In this document: one piece after another, positions 8,803-16,907 of the stretch
How the letters are laid out: each line of letters starts with the position of its first letter
How positions within the stretch are numbered: position 1 is the first letter of the stretch
Origin: Paracoccaceae bacterium
Lineage (GTDB): Bacteria > Pseudomonadota > Alphaproteobacteria > Rhodobacterales > Rhodobacteraceae
DNA length: 64,000 bases
Reading direction: 5' to 3'
Assembly: GCA_028285485.1 (NCBI GenBank)
Contig: JANQPC010000094.1
Coordinates: forward strand, 1-64,000
Notes under the pieces: model-generated
What the model was told of the DNA's origin: nothing
Seen by the model: the letters and a program-made list of their open reading frames with translations, nothing else
The model's database searches: none
Translations under genes and position numbers: made by a program

Positions 8803-8814
8803 GTTATCGCTAAC
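8803..8814. promoter_or_regulatory. candidate GntR-type LacI operator
   Basis: The 12-base sequence GTTATCGCTAAC has GTTA and TAAC arms around a CG-containing centre, close to the known GntR operator core GTTACCGGTAAC. It lies between the LacI-family gene (start 8734) and the tRNA gene, where an autoregulatory operator would be expected. It was assigned by resemblance only. Confidence 0.5.
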
Positions 8815-8895
8815 ACGCTTTGAAAGCCTATGCTTGGCCCCTAACAGGCTGGCCAGCTTGATCCCCCGCCCCAAAGGCGCGACAACACTGCCACC

Positions 8896-8972
8896 GGCCC
8901 CGTAGCTCAGCTGGATAGAGCAACCGCCTCCTAAGCGGTAGGTCACAGGTTCAAATCCTGTCGGGGTCGCCA
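8896..8972 (+). tRNA. tRNA-Arg, anticodon CCT
   Basis: A full cloverleaf can be folded: acceptor GGCCCCG/CGGGGTC (one G-T pair), D arm GCTC/GAGC, anticodon stem ACCGC/GCGGT with loop CTCCTAA giving anticodon CCT, T arm ACAGG/CCTGT with TTCAAAT loop, discriminator G, and encoded CCA. It reads AGG arginine codons, which are rare in this GC-rich genome. Confidence 0.97.
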
Positions 8973-8996
8973 CAACGCGGCGTGCACCGCTTCGGC

Positions 8997-10208
8997 TCAC
9001 CCGTACTCCCGCAGATCCTCGATAACCTTGCCGTCATTGGGCAGGCTTCCCGGCTCCACAAGCTCGACCTCCCCGCGCAGTTTCAGCACGGCTTCGACAG
9101 AGGCCGCGTAGCGCTCCGGCTCGCAGAGATCCGTTTCGATCCGCACCACCATGACGTCGCGATCCTCAGCACGGGTTGCAACAACGCGCGCGCGCGCCAC
9201 TTCCTCGTGCCGCGCCACAAGTTCGGCCACCTGTTCGGGCCGCACGAACATGCCCTTGATTTTGGTTGTCTGATCCGCGCGCCCCATCCAGCCCTTGATG
9301 CGGAGGTTCGTGCGCCCGCAGGGGCTTGCGCCCGGCAGCACCGCCGACAGATCGCCGGTGGCAAAGCGGATCAGCGGATAATCGGGGTTCAGCGTGGTCA
9401 CTACCACTTCGCCCACCTCGCCTTCGGGCACCGGATCGCCGGTGCCGGGGCGCACGATCTCCACGATCACCCCCTCATCCACGATCAGCCCCTCCATTGC
9501 CGGGCTTTCATAGGCGATGTTGCCGAGATCGGCGGTGGCGTAGCATTGCAGGCAAGCGATCCCGCGATCGGCGTAGAACCCGCGTAACTCGGGGAACAGC
9601 GCGCCACCGGACACAGCGGCTTTGCTTATCTTCAGCGCCAACCCCACGGCATCCGCCCCTTCGAGGATCGCCTTAAGGTAGTCAGGCGTTCCCGCATAGG
9701 CCGTCACACCCAGATCATGCGCCGCGCGTACCTGAAGCTCCGTTTGCCCGATTCCGGCGGGAAACACCGTGGCGCCCACCGCGCGCGCGCCGTTTTCGAA
9801 GATGTGGCCCGCCGGGGTCATGTGATAGCTGAAGCAGTTCTGCACGATATCGCCTGCGCCGATCCCCAGCGCGTGTAGAAACCGCCCCATACGCCACCAG
9901 TCCGCGCCTGTGCCGCCCGGCTCATAGATCGGCCCGGGCGACTGGAAGAGATGCTCGAACGCCGTTGCCGCCAGGGCCGAATAGCCGCCAAGCGGCGCCT
10001 GGGGCGTTTGCGCCTCCACCAATGCCGATTTCCGCAACACCGGCAGGGCGGAAAGCGCCTCGAACGGATCGCCTTCCGGTACGGCCAGACCGCCCCTATA
10101 GCCCGGCAGCGCCGCCGCCCGTTCAATTTGCAACCGCAGCATTTCGGCGTGTGCGGCCCGCCGTTCATCGGCAGTTCGTGTTTCAAGATCGTCGAAAAAC
10201 CCGCTCAT
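8997..10208 (-). CDS. PaaK-like AMP-forming acyl-CoA ligase
   Basis: A 403-aa member of the phenylacetate-CoA ligase (PaaK) branch of adenylating enzymes, which activate a carboxylic acid with ATP and CoA. Visible are the YATADLGN motif (about 222-229), the FATGDLSA ATP-ribose motif, and the C-terminal swivel domain with IKGMFVRPEQV. The usual Ser/Thr/Gly-rich phosphate loop is replaced by a QSPGPIYEPGG segment near residue 88, seen in a PaaK subgroup near Liv-type transporters. The substrate is unknown; aromatic or short branched acids are plausible. It is separated from the importer operon by the plus-strand tandem-domain gene, so it has its own transcript. Confidence 0.85.
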   Translation of the reverse strand: MSGFFDDLETRTADERRAAHAEMLRLQIERAAALPGYRGGLAVPEGDPFEALSALPVLRKSALVEAQTPQAPLGGYSALAATAFEHLFQSPGPIYEPGGTGADWWRMGRFLHALGIGAGDIVQNCFSYHMTPAGHIFENGARAVGATVFPAGIGQTELQVRAAHDLGVTAYAGTPDYLKAILEGADAVGLALKISKAAVSGGALFPELRGFYADRGIACLQCYATADLGNIAYESPAMEGLIVDEGVIVEIVRPGTGDPVPEGEVGEVVVTTLNPDYPLIRFATGDLSAVLPGASPCGRTNLRIKGWMGRADQTTKIKGMFVRPEQVAELVARHEEVARARVVATRAEDRDVMVVRIETDLCEPERYAASVEAVLKLRGEVELVEPGSLPNDGKVIEDLREYG

Positions 10209-10350
10209 ATCCCTCAGTTTCCGCTAAAAACCTTCAATTACCCGGCCTGGCGCGCTCGGTCGCATGCCCAGCGTATTGATTGCTGCGGCGCAGCATTGTA
10301 TAAGCCCTGCACCGGCCCAGATCGCGCGGCCGCCTGCCAGGAGGCCACCG

Positions 10351-11199
10351 ATGGCCGAACACCACGCCACGCTTGAAGAAATCGCCTTCACGCCCGAGGG
10401 GATCGATACGCGCCTCGCCTTTCTGGGCGATCTCCAGATCCTCGAGTTTGATCTCTCCGGCGTTCATTTCCACAACTCCGCCGACGTCAACGCCTTCTAC
10501 GATCATGTCGAAGAACGCATCGCCGCGGAAGGGGAAGACCTGTGGTTCTTCCTCGTCAACTACCAGGGCTGCCGGATCGATCCCGAGGCATGGATTGCCT
10601 TCTCCCGCCGAGGTAAAACGCTCAACCTCGCCCATTCCATGGGGTCCGTCCGCTACGATGCCTCGCACGAAACCCGCCGCCAGATCGAACGGGATGCCGG
10701 CACCGAGGCATTTGACCCGAACCTCTTCGCCACCCGCGCAGAGGCGATCGCGCGCATCGAAGAGCTGCCCACCCGGCGCCGTGCCCGCATCATCCACACG
10801 CCCAACTACGCGGAGGCAGATTTCGCCCCGCGCATCGAGTTCCTGTTGGAAGACAGGATCATGGATGTCGATTTCTCGAACTTCACCTTCCACCACAGCC
10901 GCGACGTTGATGATTTCTACGATTTCATCGAGGGCCAGATCCGGAAAACCGATCGCAAGTGGTTCTTCCTCATCAACTATGAGAATTGCCGGATCATGCC
11001 CGAGGCTTGGGTGGAGTACGCGCGCCGGGGGAAAGAGCTCAACATCGCGGCCTCCCTCGGCTCTGTCCGCTATGCACCGGGGTCGGAGACCGAGGCCGAT
11101 ATCCGCGGCCGGGCCGAAAGCCAGGGGTTTCGCCCCAATATCCGCAACACCCGCGAAGAGGCCATGGCCCGGATTGCGGAAATGAAGGCGGGCGGCTAG
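10351..11199 (+). CDS. tandem-domain protein of unknown function
   Basis: A 282-aa protein starting at an ATG behind a clear AGGAGG. It is two copies of one ~130-residue domain: residues ~18-140 and ~152-280 align along their length. Each copy carries a hydrophobic strand, an F-H-x-S-x-D-V helix entry, W-F-F-L-[IV]-N-Y with C-R-I-x-P-E-A-W, an A/S-R-R-G-K-x-L-N segment, S-x-G-S-V-R-Y, and a closing F-x-[PN]-N-x-x-x-[TN]-R-[AE]-E-A-x-A-R-I helix. I do not recognise the family; the strand-helix alternation and the closing helix faintly recall SpoIIAA/STAS-like folds. No signal peptide or membrane segment. It converges on the importer operon. Confidence 0.85.
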   Translation: MAEHHATLEEIAFTPEGIDTRLAFLGDLQILEFDLSGVHFHNSADVNAFYDHVEERIAAEGEDLWFFLVNYQGCRIDPEAWIAFSRRGKTLNLAHSMGSVRYDASHETRRQIERDAGTEAFDPNLFATRAEAIARIEELPTRRRARIIHTPNYAEADFAPRIEFLLEDRIMDVDFSNFTFHHSRDVDDFYDFIEGQIRKTDRKWFFLINYENCRIMPEAWVEYARRGKELNIAASLGSVRYAPGSETEADIRGRAESQGFRPNIRNTREEAMARIAEMKAGG

Positions 11200-11209
11200 C
11201 GCGCAGGCG

Positions 11210-12190
11210 TCAGACATCCAGCACCACTGTGCCGAGCTTTGCGCCGGACTCCACAAGCTCATGCGCGCGGGCGATATCGTCAAGCGCCCCACCGCGCACC
11301 ACGGCATGGCTAAGCGCCCCGGTCGCCAGCCACTCTGAGAGCTGGGCTTCGCCCCGTGCCCGGGCCACACCCTGAAGATGGTAACAGATAAGCATCCGCA
11401 ACGTGACGTTGGCGAACAGGAACGGGTAGAATTGCAGCACAGGCGTCATGTCGCCAGCCGAGGCATAGGCGGCGATCGTGCCACTGGGTTTCAAGACCGC
11501 CACCGAAACATCCTGGTTCGCCCCGAAATCCACCTCCACGATACGGTCCACCCCCGCACCGCCGGTGATCCGCATCACGCAATCGGCCACATCGTGGGTC
11601 CGGTAATTGATCCATTCCTGCGCCGTGGAATGCGCGCCCTTCTCATCCGATGATACCGTGGCGATCACGCGTGCGCCGCCCAGCCGCGCCATCTGGCAGG
11701 CGTATCGGCCCACGGCCCCTGCGCCGCCCGTCACCAGAACGGTTTGCCCGGCCAGATCCGCACCGTCGCCGTAAAGCGCGTACCACGCTGTCATCGCCGG
11801 AATCCCGAGGCACGCGCCCTCGGCAAAGCTAGTATTCTCCGGCAGCGGCACCGCTTGCTCGGCGGGCAAAGCGATCAATTCCGCCGCCGTGCCCTGGGCA
11901 CGCTGCCATTGGGCATTCCAAAGCCACACCCGCTGCCCCACCCGCTCGGCGGGCCCGCCGGCACCCACCGCAATGATTTCGCCTGCGCCATCTGAATGCG
12001 GCACGATTTGCGGAAACGCCATCTCGGCGCCAGGCCGAGGCCCGGCGCGCCGCTTCACATCGGTGGGGTTGATCCCGCTTGCCCGCACCCGCACGAGCAC
12101 CTCTCCGGGCCCCGGAAGGGGATCGGGCATCTCGCCAAGATGCAGTGCCTCTGCCGCTGGCCCGTAGTCGGTATACCAGGCGGCCTTCAT
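11210..12190 (-). CDS. zinc-free MDR quinone oxidoreductase
   Basis: A 326-aa medium-chain dehydrogenase/reductase: GroES-like N-domain (GPGEVLVRVRASGINPTDVK, about 26-45) and a Rossmann domain with GGAGAVGRYACQMARLGG near 155-172. The catalytic zinc cysteine and the four-cysteine structural lobe are absent, as in NADPH:quinone reductases. It starts two bases after the livF stop and is probably the last gene of the importer operon, perhaps acting on the imported compound. Substrate unknown. Confidence 0.85.
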   Translation of the reverse strand: MKAAWYTDYGPAAEALHLGEMPDPLPGPGEVLVRVRASGINPTDVKRRAGPRPGAEMAFPQIVPHSDGAGEIIAVGAGGPAERVGQRVWLWNAQWQRAQGTAAELIALPAEQAVPLPENTSFAEGACLGIPAMTAWYALYGDGADLAGQTVLVTGGAGAVGRYACQMARLGGARVIATVSSDEKGAHSTAQEWINYRTHDVADCVMRITGGAGVDRIVEVDFGANQDVSVAVLKPSGTIAAYASAGDMTPVLQFYPFLFANVTLRMLICYHLQGVARARGEAQLSEWLATGALSHAVVRGGALDDIARAHELVESGAKLGTVVLDV

Positions 12191-12191
12191 G

Positions 12192-13016
12192 CTAAGACAG
12201 CCAGCGCTTGCGGCGCCGGTAGCTGCGCACGTCGCGAAAGCTCTTGCGCCCCTCGTCTGACATGCCGAGGTAGAACTCCTTCACATCGGGGTTCTCCCGC
12301 AGTTCGGCGGCCGGGCCATCCATCACCACGCGCCCCGATTCCAGGATGTAGCCGTAATGCGCGAAGCGCAGCGCCACGTTGGTGTTTTGCTCGGCCAGCA
12401 GGAAACTCACACCCTCGTTTTCGTTGAGGTTTTTCACGATGGTGAAAATTTCCTCCACAAGCTGCGGGGCAAGGCCCATCGAGGGTTCATCAAGCAGGAT
12501 GGTTTCGGGCCGGCTCATCAACGCGCGCCCAATCGCCGTCATCTGCTGCTCGCCCCCCGAGGTATAGCCCGCCTGGCTGCGCCGCCGTTCCTTCAGCCGC
12601 GGAAAGTAGCTGTAGACCAGTTCAAGATCCTTCTCGATCTCGGCGCGCCCGTCTTTCCGCGTATAGGCGCCGGTCATCAGGTTTTCTTCTACCGTGAGGT
12701 GCTCAAAACAGTGGCGGCCTTCCATCACCTGGATAACGCCCATCTTCACCATCTGCGCCGGATCCATCTCGCGAATATCCTGGCCGCGATAACTGATCGT
12801 TCCCTTGGTGACCTCCCCGCGTTCCGATCGCAGGAGGTTCGAGATCGCCTTCAGCGTTGTCGTCTTCCCGGCCCCGTTGCCGCCCAGAAGCGCGGTGATC
12901 CCGCCTTTCGGCACAGCAAGGCTCACGCCCTTCAGAACGAGGATCACGTGATCGTAGATCACCTCGATGTTGTTCACATCAAGCAGAGTTTCTTGCGTGC
13001 GTCCGGCATCGAGCAT
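12192..13016 (-). CDS. livF: Liv-type ABC transporter ATPase (LivF)
   Basis: A 274-aa ATPase with Walker A GGNGAGKTTTLK, signature SGGEQQMTAIGRAL and Walker B TILLDEPSMGLAP, of the HAAT branched-chain amino acid class. It energises the LivHM permease together with LivG. ATG 13016 (MLDAGRTQ) was preferred over an upstream in-frame codon that would run into the intercistronic hairpin. The inserted KDGRAEIEKDLELVYSYFP region is typical of LivF-like subunits paired with acyl-CoA ligases rather than classical leucine transporters. Confidence 0.92.
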   Translation of the reverse strand: MLDAGRTQETLLDVNNIEVIYDHVILVLKGVSLAVPKGGITALLGGNGAGKTTTLKAISNLLRSERGEVTKGTISYRGQDIREMDPAQMVKMGVIQVMEGRHCFEHLTVEENLMTGAYTRKDGRAEIEKDLELVYSYFPRLKERRRSQAGYTSGGEQQMTAIGRALMSRPETILLDEPSMGLAPQLVEEIFTIVKNLNENEGVSFLLAEQNTNVALRFAHYGYILESGRVVMDGPAAELRENPDVKEFYLGMSDEGRKSFRDVRSYRRRKRWLS

Positions 13017-13039
13017 CGGTGTGCATCCCGCATCAAGTC

Positions 13040-13065
13040 GCCCCGGCCACATGCGCGGCCGGGGC
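13040..13065 (-). other. intercistronic hairpin after substrate-binding protein gene
   Basis: A perfect nine-base stem (GCCCCGGCC / GGCCGGGGC) with an eight-base loop between the binding-protein stop and the livF start. It lacks a T-tract, so it is probably not a terminator. A 3' structure directly after the binding-protein gene often protects that mRNA segment and raises binding protein relative to membrane subunits (known principle; role here inferred). Confidence 0.65.
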
Positions 13066-13073
13066 TGGTTCGT

Positions 13074-14375
13074 TTACGAAGCCTCGCAGGCCTCGTTCAT
13101 CGGCCAGGGCGCGTTGGCGGCGGCATACTCCGCGGCCTTCTCTGCCTCCAGCGGCTCGATCGCATCGCGATCGGCCTGCAGAAGCTCTGACGCCTGAACG
13201 AACTGCGTGCCATCCCACTCGATCATCCAGCCGCCCGAATGGCCGGTGTGATTGGCGCAGGAGGTGGAGAACGGGGCCATCATTCCCGAAAGCCCCAGCT
13301 CTTCGATCCGCTCTGCGGTGAAATTGAGGTTCGCAAGCCCGTCGCGCAGCTGCGGCGCGGTGATCTCGGCCGTGCCATGCATCTCCTGCGCCACGCGAAT
13401 GCCTTCGGCCAAGATCGCCGAGATGATGATCCCGCGGCCATAGAACACCTCGCCCAGCTCTTCGTCCGAGGCGAGCGTCTTGCCGGTATCCACCACATGT
13501 TCCCGAATATCCGCCATCACAGGCGCATCGGCATTGGGCAGAGACCAGGAGATGGCCCGGTAGCCCGCGCCCTCTTCGCCCACAAGCTGAAGGTCATCGG
13601 TGTGGCCCGACCACCAGACACCCACGAATTGATCCATCGGATAGCGCGTTTTCACCGCTTCTGTGATGGCACCGGCGTTCATCGCGCCCCAGCCCCACAT
13701 GATCACGAAATCCGGGCGCTCGCGCCGGATCTGAAGCCACTGGGCGGATTGGTTCTGCATCTCCGAAATTCCCACAGGGATCGGCAGCACTTCGAACCCG
13801 TGCGCTTCGCCCATGGCTTCCAGAAGCGGCAGCGGCTCCTTCCCGTAGGGGTGATCAAGGTGGAGATGCGCGATCTTCTTGCCCGAAAGGCTTGAAAGAT
13901 CGCCGCCGGAGATGGCCTGAAGCACCATCGACATGCCGTCCCAATAGGAGGCCGGCGGGTTGAACGCCCACTGGAAGGTCTTGCCGTCCGACATCGGGCT
14001 GAATCCATAGCCGGGCGCAAGGATCGGGATCTGATCCACATTGGTCTGCGGCAGCACCTGAAGCGTGATGCCGGTGGACCAGGGCTGCGTTACCAGCGCC
14101 TCGCCCTTTGTGCGCTCATAGCATTCCACACCTTTCTCGGTGGAATAGCCCGTCTCGCATTCCTCGAAGATCACCGGCACGCCGCCGATGCCGCCATCGC
14201 GGGCATTGAGCATCTCCATGTAATCGCGCTGCCCGTTCATGAGCGGAATGCCCGTGGCCGCAAAGGGCCCGGTGCGGTAGCTGAGATTGGGCAGGTAAAG
14301 GCCCTCGGCCATCGCCGCCCCGGCGGTCACCGTGGCCAGCGCACCGGCCAGCGCCAGTTTCGTGAAGTGTTTCAT
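13074..14375 (-). CDS. periplasmic substrate-binding protein of Liv-type ABC transporter
   Basis: A 433-aa type I periplasmic binding protein. The start has a GGGAGGA site and is followed by a signal peptide (MKHFTKLALAGALATVTAGA, cleavage near residue 23). The mature protein begins LYLPNLSYRTGPFAATG and contains GVPVIFEECETGYSTEKGV and HLHLDHPYGKEPLP, typical of the family. At 433 aa it is longer than classical LivK (~370) and has cysteines at both ends of the mature chain. Ligand unknown; the two CoA ligases nearby argue for a carboxylic acid rather than an amino acid. Confidence 0.92.
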   Translation of the reverse strand: MKHFTKLALAGALATVTAGAAMAEGLYLPNLSYRTGPFAATGIPLMNGQRDYMEMLNARDGGIGGVPVIFEECETGYSTEKGVECYERTKGEALVTQPWSTGITLQVLPQTNVDQIPILAPGYGFSPMSDGKTFQWAFNPPASYWDGMSMVLQAISGGDLSSLSGKKIAHLHLDHPYGKEPLPLLEAMGEAHGFEVLPIPVGISEMQNQSAQWLQIRRERPDFVIMWGWGAMNAGAITEAVKTRYPMDQFVGVWWSGHTDDLQLVGEEGAGYRAISWSLPNADAPVMADIREHVVDTGKTLASDEELGEVFYGRGIIISAILAEGIRVAQEMHGTAEITAPQLRDGLANLNFTAERIEELGLSGMMAPFSTSCANHTGHSGGWMIEWDGTQFVQASELLQADRDAIEPLEAEKAAEYAAANAPWPMNEACEAS

Positions 14376-14429
14376 GGATGTCCTCCCATTTGTTTTGTCG
14401 TTCCGCTTCGTTTCGTCTTGGGCCGCGCG

Positions 14430-15506
14430 CTAATGCGGGAACGGCCAGATGATCAGTTTTTCGCGAATAAGCTGCCAGAGGCGCGCAAGCCCATGGGGCT
14501 CCACGATCAGGAAGAAGATGATCAGCGCGCCTACGATCATCACGTTGATATGCTCCACGGTGGCCGATTTGATCTCAAGCCCCACAAGCTCCGGCACTGT
14601 GTTCAGGATCACCGGCAGGGCCACGATGAGGATCGCGCCAAGGTAATTGCCGAGGATCGAGCCGAGGCCCCCAATGATCGCGATGAAGAGCACGCGGAAG
14701 CTGAGCTCGATATCGAAAAGGTTCGGCTCCGCCGCCCCGCGCCAGAGGAAGACGAAAAGCGCCCCGGCCACGCCGACGATATAGGAGGATACTGCAAAGG
14801 CCATGAGCTTGGCCTTCAACAGATTAATCCCGATCAGCTCGGCCGCGATATCCATATCGCGCACCGCCTTCCACGATCGGCCGAGGGACCCTCGCGTGAG
14901 GTTGATCGTGATGACGGTGAGCAGCGTCACGACCCCCAGCACGAAGTAGTATTGCGCCTGGCTGGTGGCGAGCGGCCCGGCAATCGCCACCCCGAAGATA
15001 TCCACATTGGGCACCTGGATCGCGCCCGAGGCGTTGTAATTGTAAAGCCATGGCCATTTCTCGAAGAGCCAGACCAGGAAGAACTGCGCCGCAAGCGTTG
15101 CGATGGCGAGGTAAAACCCCTTGATGCGCAACGAGGGCAAGCCGAACAGCACGCCGACGCCTGCGGAGAACACGCCCGAAAGCAGCACCGCGATAAGCAG
15201 GTTCATCTCAGGAAAGATCGTGATCAGCTTGTAGCAGGCATAGGCCCCGACCCCCATGAAGGCGCCCGTGCCCAGCGAAAGCTGGCCTGCGTAACCTGTA
15301 AGGATGTTAAGCCCCGTGGCTGCCAGCGCGTAAATCAGCACCGGAATGAGCAGCGTCTGAAACGCAAACTCGCTCGCGGTAAAGGGCAGGATCGCCCAGG
15401 CGAAGATCAGGATGATCGTCAGCAGAAACGCATCCTGCCGGATCGGGAACAGCGCCTGATCGGTTCGGTAGCTCGTCTTGAACTGGCCGGTCGTGCGGTA
15501 AAGCAT
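14430..15506 (-). CDS. livM: Liv-type ABC permease (LivM)
   Basis: A 358-aa inner-membrane permease with eight to ten hydrophobic segments. Family motifs are visible: GYAGQLSLGTGAFMGVGAYA (about 70-90), GVLFGLPSLRIKGFYLAIATLA, and the cytoplasmic coupling loop RGSLGRSWKAVRDMDIAAELIG (about 206-227) that contacts the ATPase. It pairs with LivH. It lies between the small membrane-protein gene and the binding-protein gene in the same operon. Confidence 0.93.
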   Translation of the reverse strand: MLYRTTGQFKTSYRTDQALFPIRQDAFLLTIILIFAWAILPFTASEFAFQTLLIPVLIYALAATGLNILTGYAGQLSLGTGAFMGVGAYACYKLITIFPEMNLLIAVLLSGVFSAGVGVLFGLPSLRIKGFYLAIATLAAQFFLVWLFEKWPWLYNYNASGAIQVPNVDIFGVAIAGPLATSQAQYYFVLGVVTLLTVITINLTRGSLGRSWKAVRDMDIAAELIGINLLKAKLMAFAVSSYIVGVAGALFVFLWRGAAEPNLFDIELSFRVLFIAIIGGLGSILGNYLGAILIVALPVILNTVPELVGLEIKSATVEHINVMIVGALIIFFLIVEPHGLARLWQLIREKLIIWPFPH

Positions 15507-15531
15507 CAGCGCGGCCCTCCGCGCGATGGGC

Positions 15532-15768
15532 TTACCGCGCCATGCGCCGCCGCAAGGCCAATACGCCGATCACAAGGCCCATCACGCCGCAAAACGCCGC
15601 CAGTGCCGCGGCCATGGTGTAAAACAGCACCTGATCCTGCATCTGTTCGGGATCGAGCACGCCGCGCACGCCACCGATCAGCCCGTGCACCATGCGCACG
15701 TAAAGCGCCGCCGCCTGCAAGAAGGCCACGCTCGCGACAAACCATAAAACGGTGCGTACCGAACCCAT
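15532..15768 (-). CDS. small two-helix membrane protein inside Liv operon
   Basis: A 78-aa protein with hydrophobic segments at about 7-30 and 48-71 and a basic C-terminus (LRRRMAR). It sits between livH and livM, 25 bases upstream of livM. ATG 15768 was chosen from several close in-frame ATGs. I do not recognise a family. Position and topology suggest an accessory to the permease, but it could be a passenger gene. Confidence 0.65.
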   Translation of the reverse strand: MGSVRTVLWFVASVAFLQAAALYVRMVHGLIGGVRGVLDPEQMQDQVLFYTMAAALAAFCGVMGLVIGVLALRRRMAR

Positions 15769-15869
15769 CACCGGCATCCCCGAACTCAACGCGCACTGAC
15801 AGTCGCGCACCGTTCACCGCAGCGTCAAATGCGCAGGGCGATTGCCCGCCGCCTGCGCCACAATCCCGT

Positions 15870-16829
15870 TCAAACGCGCTCAATGATCTTCTCCCCGAAC
15901 AGCCCCTGCGGCCGGAACAAAAGCACCACCAGCGCCAGTACATAGGCAAACCATGCCTCGGTCGACCCGCCCAGAAGCGGCTGGCCCCAGTAGATCTCGA
16001 ACAGTTTCTCCAGCAGCCCGATGGCGATCCCGCCCACGATTGCACCGGTGATGCTTTCCAGCCCGCCGAGCATCAGTACCGGCAGAGCCTTCAGCGCAAT
16101 GATCTCCAGCGCGAAGGAAACGCCCGCGCGGCTGCCCCATGCGATCCCGGTCATCAAAGCAATGATGCCCGCGAGAAACCATACCAGAACCCAGATCGTC
16201 GTCAGCGAAATGCCCACGCTCAGCGCCGCCTGATGATCATCGCCCAGCGCCCGGATCGCCCGGCCCATGCGCGAGTAATTGAGGAAGGCCAGAAGCGCCG
16301 CCACCATCACCACAGCGCCGAACACCACCGTAACATCCCGCGCCTCGATCAGCAGGAACCCGTCCCACGGATTGAACTCCAGCGATCCGTCGGGGATGCC
16401 CAGCTCATCGGAGATCATCACCTTGTTCTCGCCGCCGAAAATGATCTCGCCGCCCCCTACGAGGAAGAGCGTGATCCCGATCGTGGCCATGAACAGGATG
16501 ATGTCGGGCTGGTTTACGAGCGGGCGCAGTACCACCCGCTCAATCCCCACTGCCAGCAGGAACATCACCCCGAGCGTGGCGATAAACGCCACCCAGGCCG
16601 GCAGCCCCGCCGCATGCAGCCCCACCAGCGTGAGTGCGGCGAACACCACCATGATGCCTTGCGCGAAATTAAAGATGCGGCTCGAGCGGAAGATCAGCAC
16701 GAATCCCAGCGCGATCAGCGCATAAAGCACGCCCGAAACCAGCCCCTCCCACAGCACCTGCAACAGGAAGTCGGGCGCCGCGACCATATCCACGAACGGA
16801 TCAATGAAGATCGAGCCTAGAATCTCCAA
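15870..16829 (-). CDS. livH: Liv-type ABC permease (LivH)
   Basis: A 319-aa permease with about eight hydrophobic segments and the LivH signature: LVSGVLYALIALGFVLIFRSSRIFNFAQG (split here as a motif spanning ~32-58) and the coupling loop NYSRMGRAIRALGDDHQAALSVGI. It begins at a TTG codon preceded by AAGGGGG at ideal spacing; the next ATG (residue 15) would truncate the first segment. Two hairpins lie in the 78-base gap after livG. Confidence 0.92.
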   Translation of the reverse strand: MEILGSIFIDPFVDMVAAPDFLLQVLWEGLVSGVLYALIALGFVLIFRSSRIFNFAQGIMVVFAALTLVGLHAAGLPAWVAFIATLGVMFLLAVGIERVVLRPLVNQPDIILFMATIGITLFLVGGGEIIFGGENKVMISDELGIPDGSLEFNPWDGFLLIEARDVTVVFGAVVMVAALLAFLNYSRMGRAIRALGDDHQAALSVGISLTTIWVLVWFLAGIIALMTGIAWGSRAGVSFALEIIALKALPVLMLGGLESITGAIVGGIAIGLLEKLFEIYWGQPLLGGSTEAWFAYVLALVVLLFRPQGLFGEKIIERV

Positions 16830-16862
16830 CGGGCGCCCCCTTCATCTTGGGAAAAACACTTC

Positions 16863-16898
16863 GGGGGGCCGCCGAAGGCGGTGGGGGCAACGCCCCCT
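16863..16898. repeat. double palindromic hairpin between livG and livH
   Basis: Two adjacent inverted repeats: CCGCC-gaa-GGCGG at 16869-16881 and GGGGGC-aac-GCCCCC at 16883-16897. Tandem G/C palindromes like this resemble REP-type intergenic elements of Rhodobacterales. No second copy is seen in this window. A T-tract is absent, so an mRNA-processing or stability role is likelier than termination. Confidence 0.5.
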
Positions 16899-16907
16899 CC
16901 AGAACCG

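Noticed and set aside
8797-9000. 67-aa minus-strand frame reading PTGFEPVTYRLGGGCSIQ
   Set aside because: It is the antisense of the tRNA-Arg gene; this peptide is a well-known artefact of tRNA antisense translation.
14367-16820. 817-codon plus-strand open frame
   Set aside because: It runs antisense through livM, the small membrane gene and livH, is rich in R, H, Q and D as expected of a GC-rich shadow frame, and has no domain.
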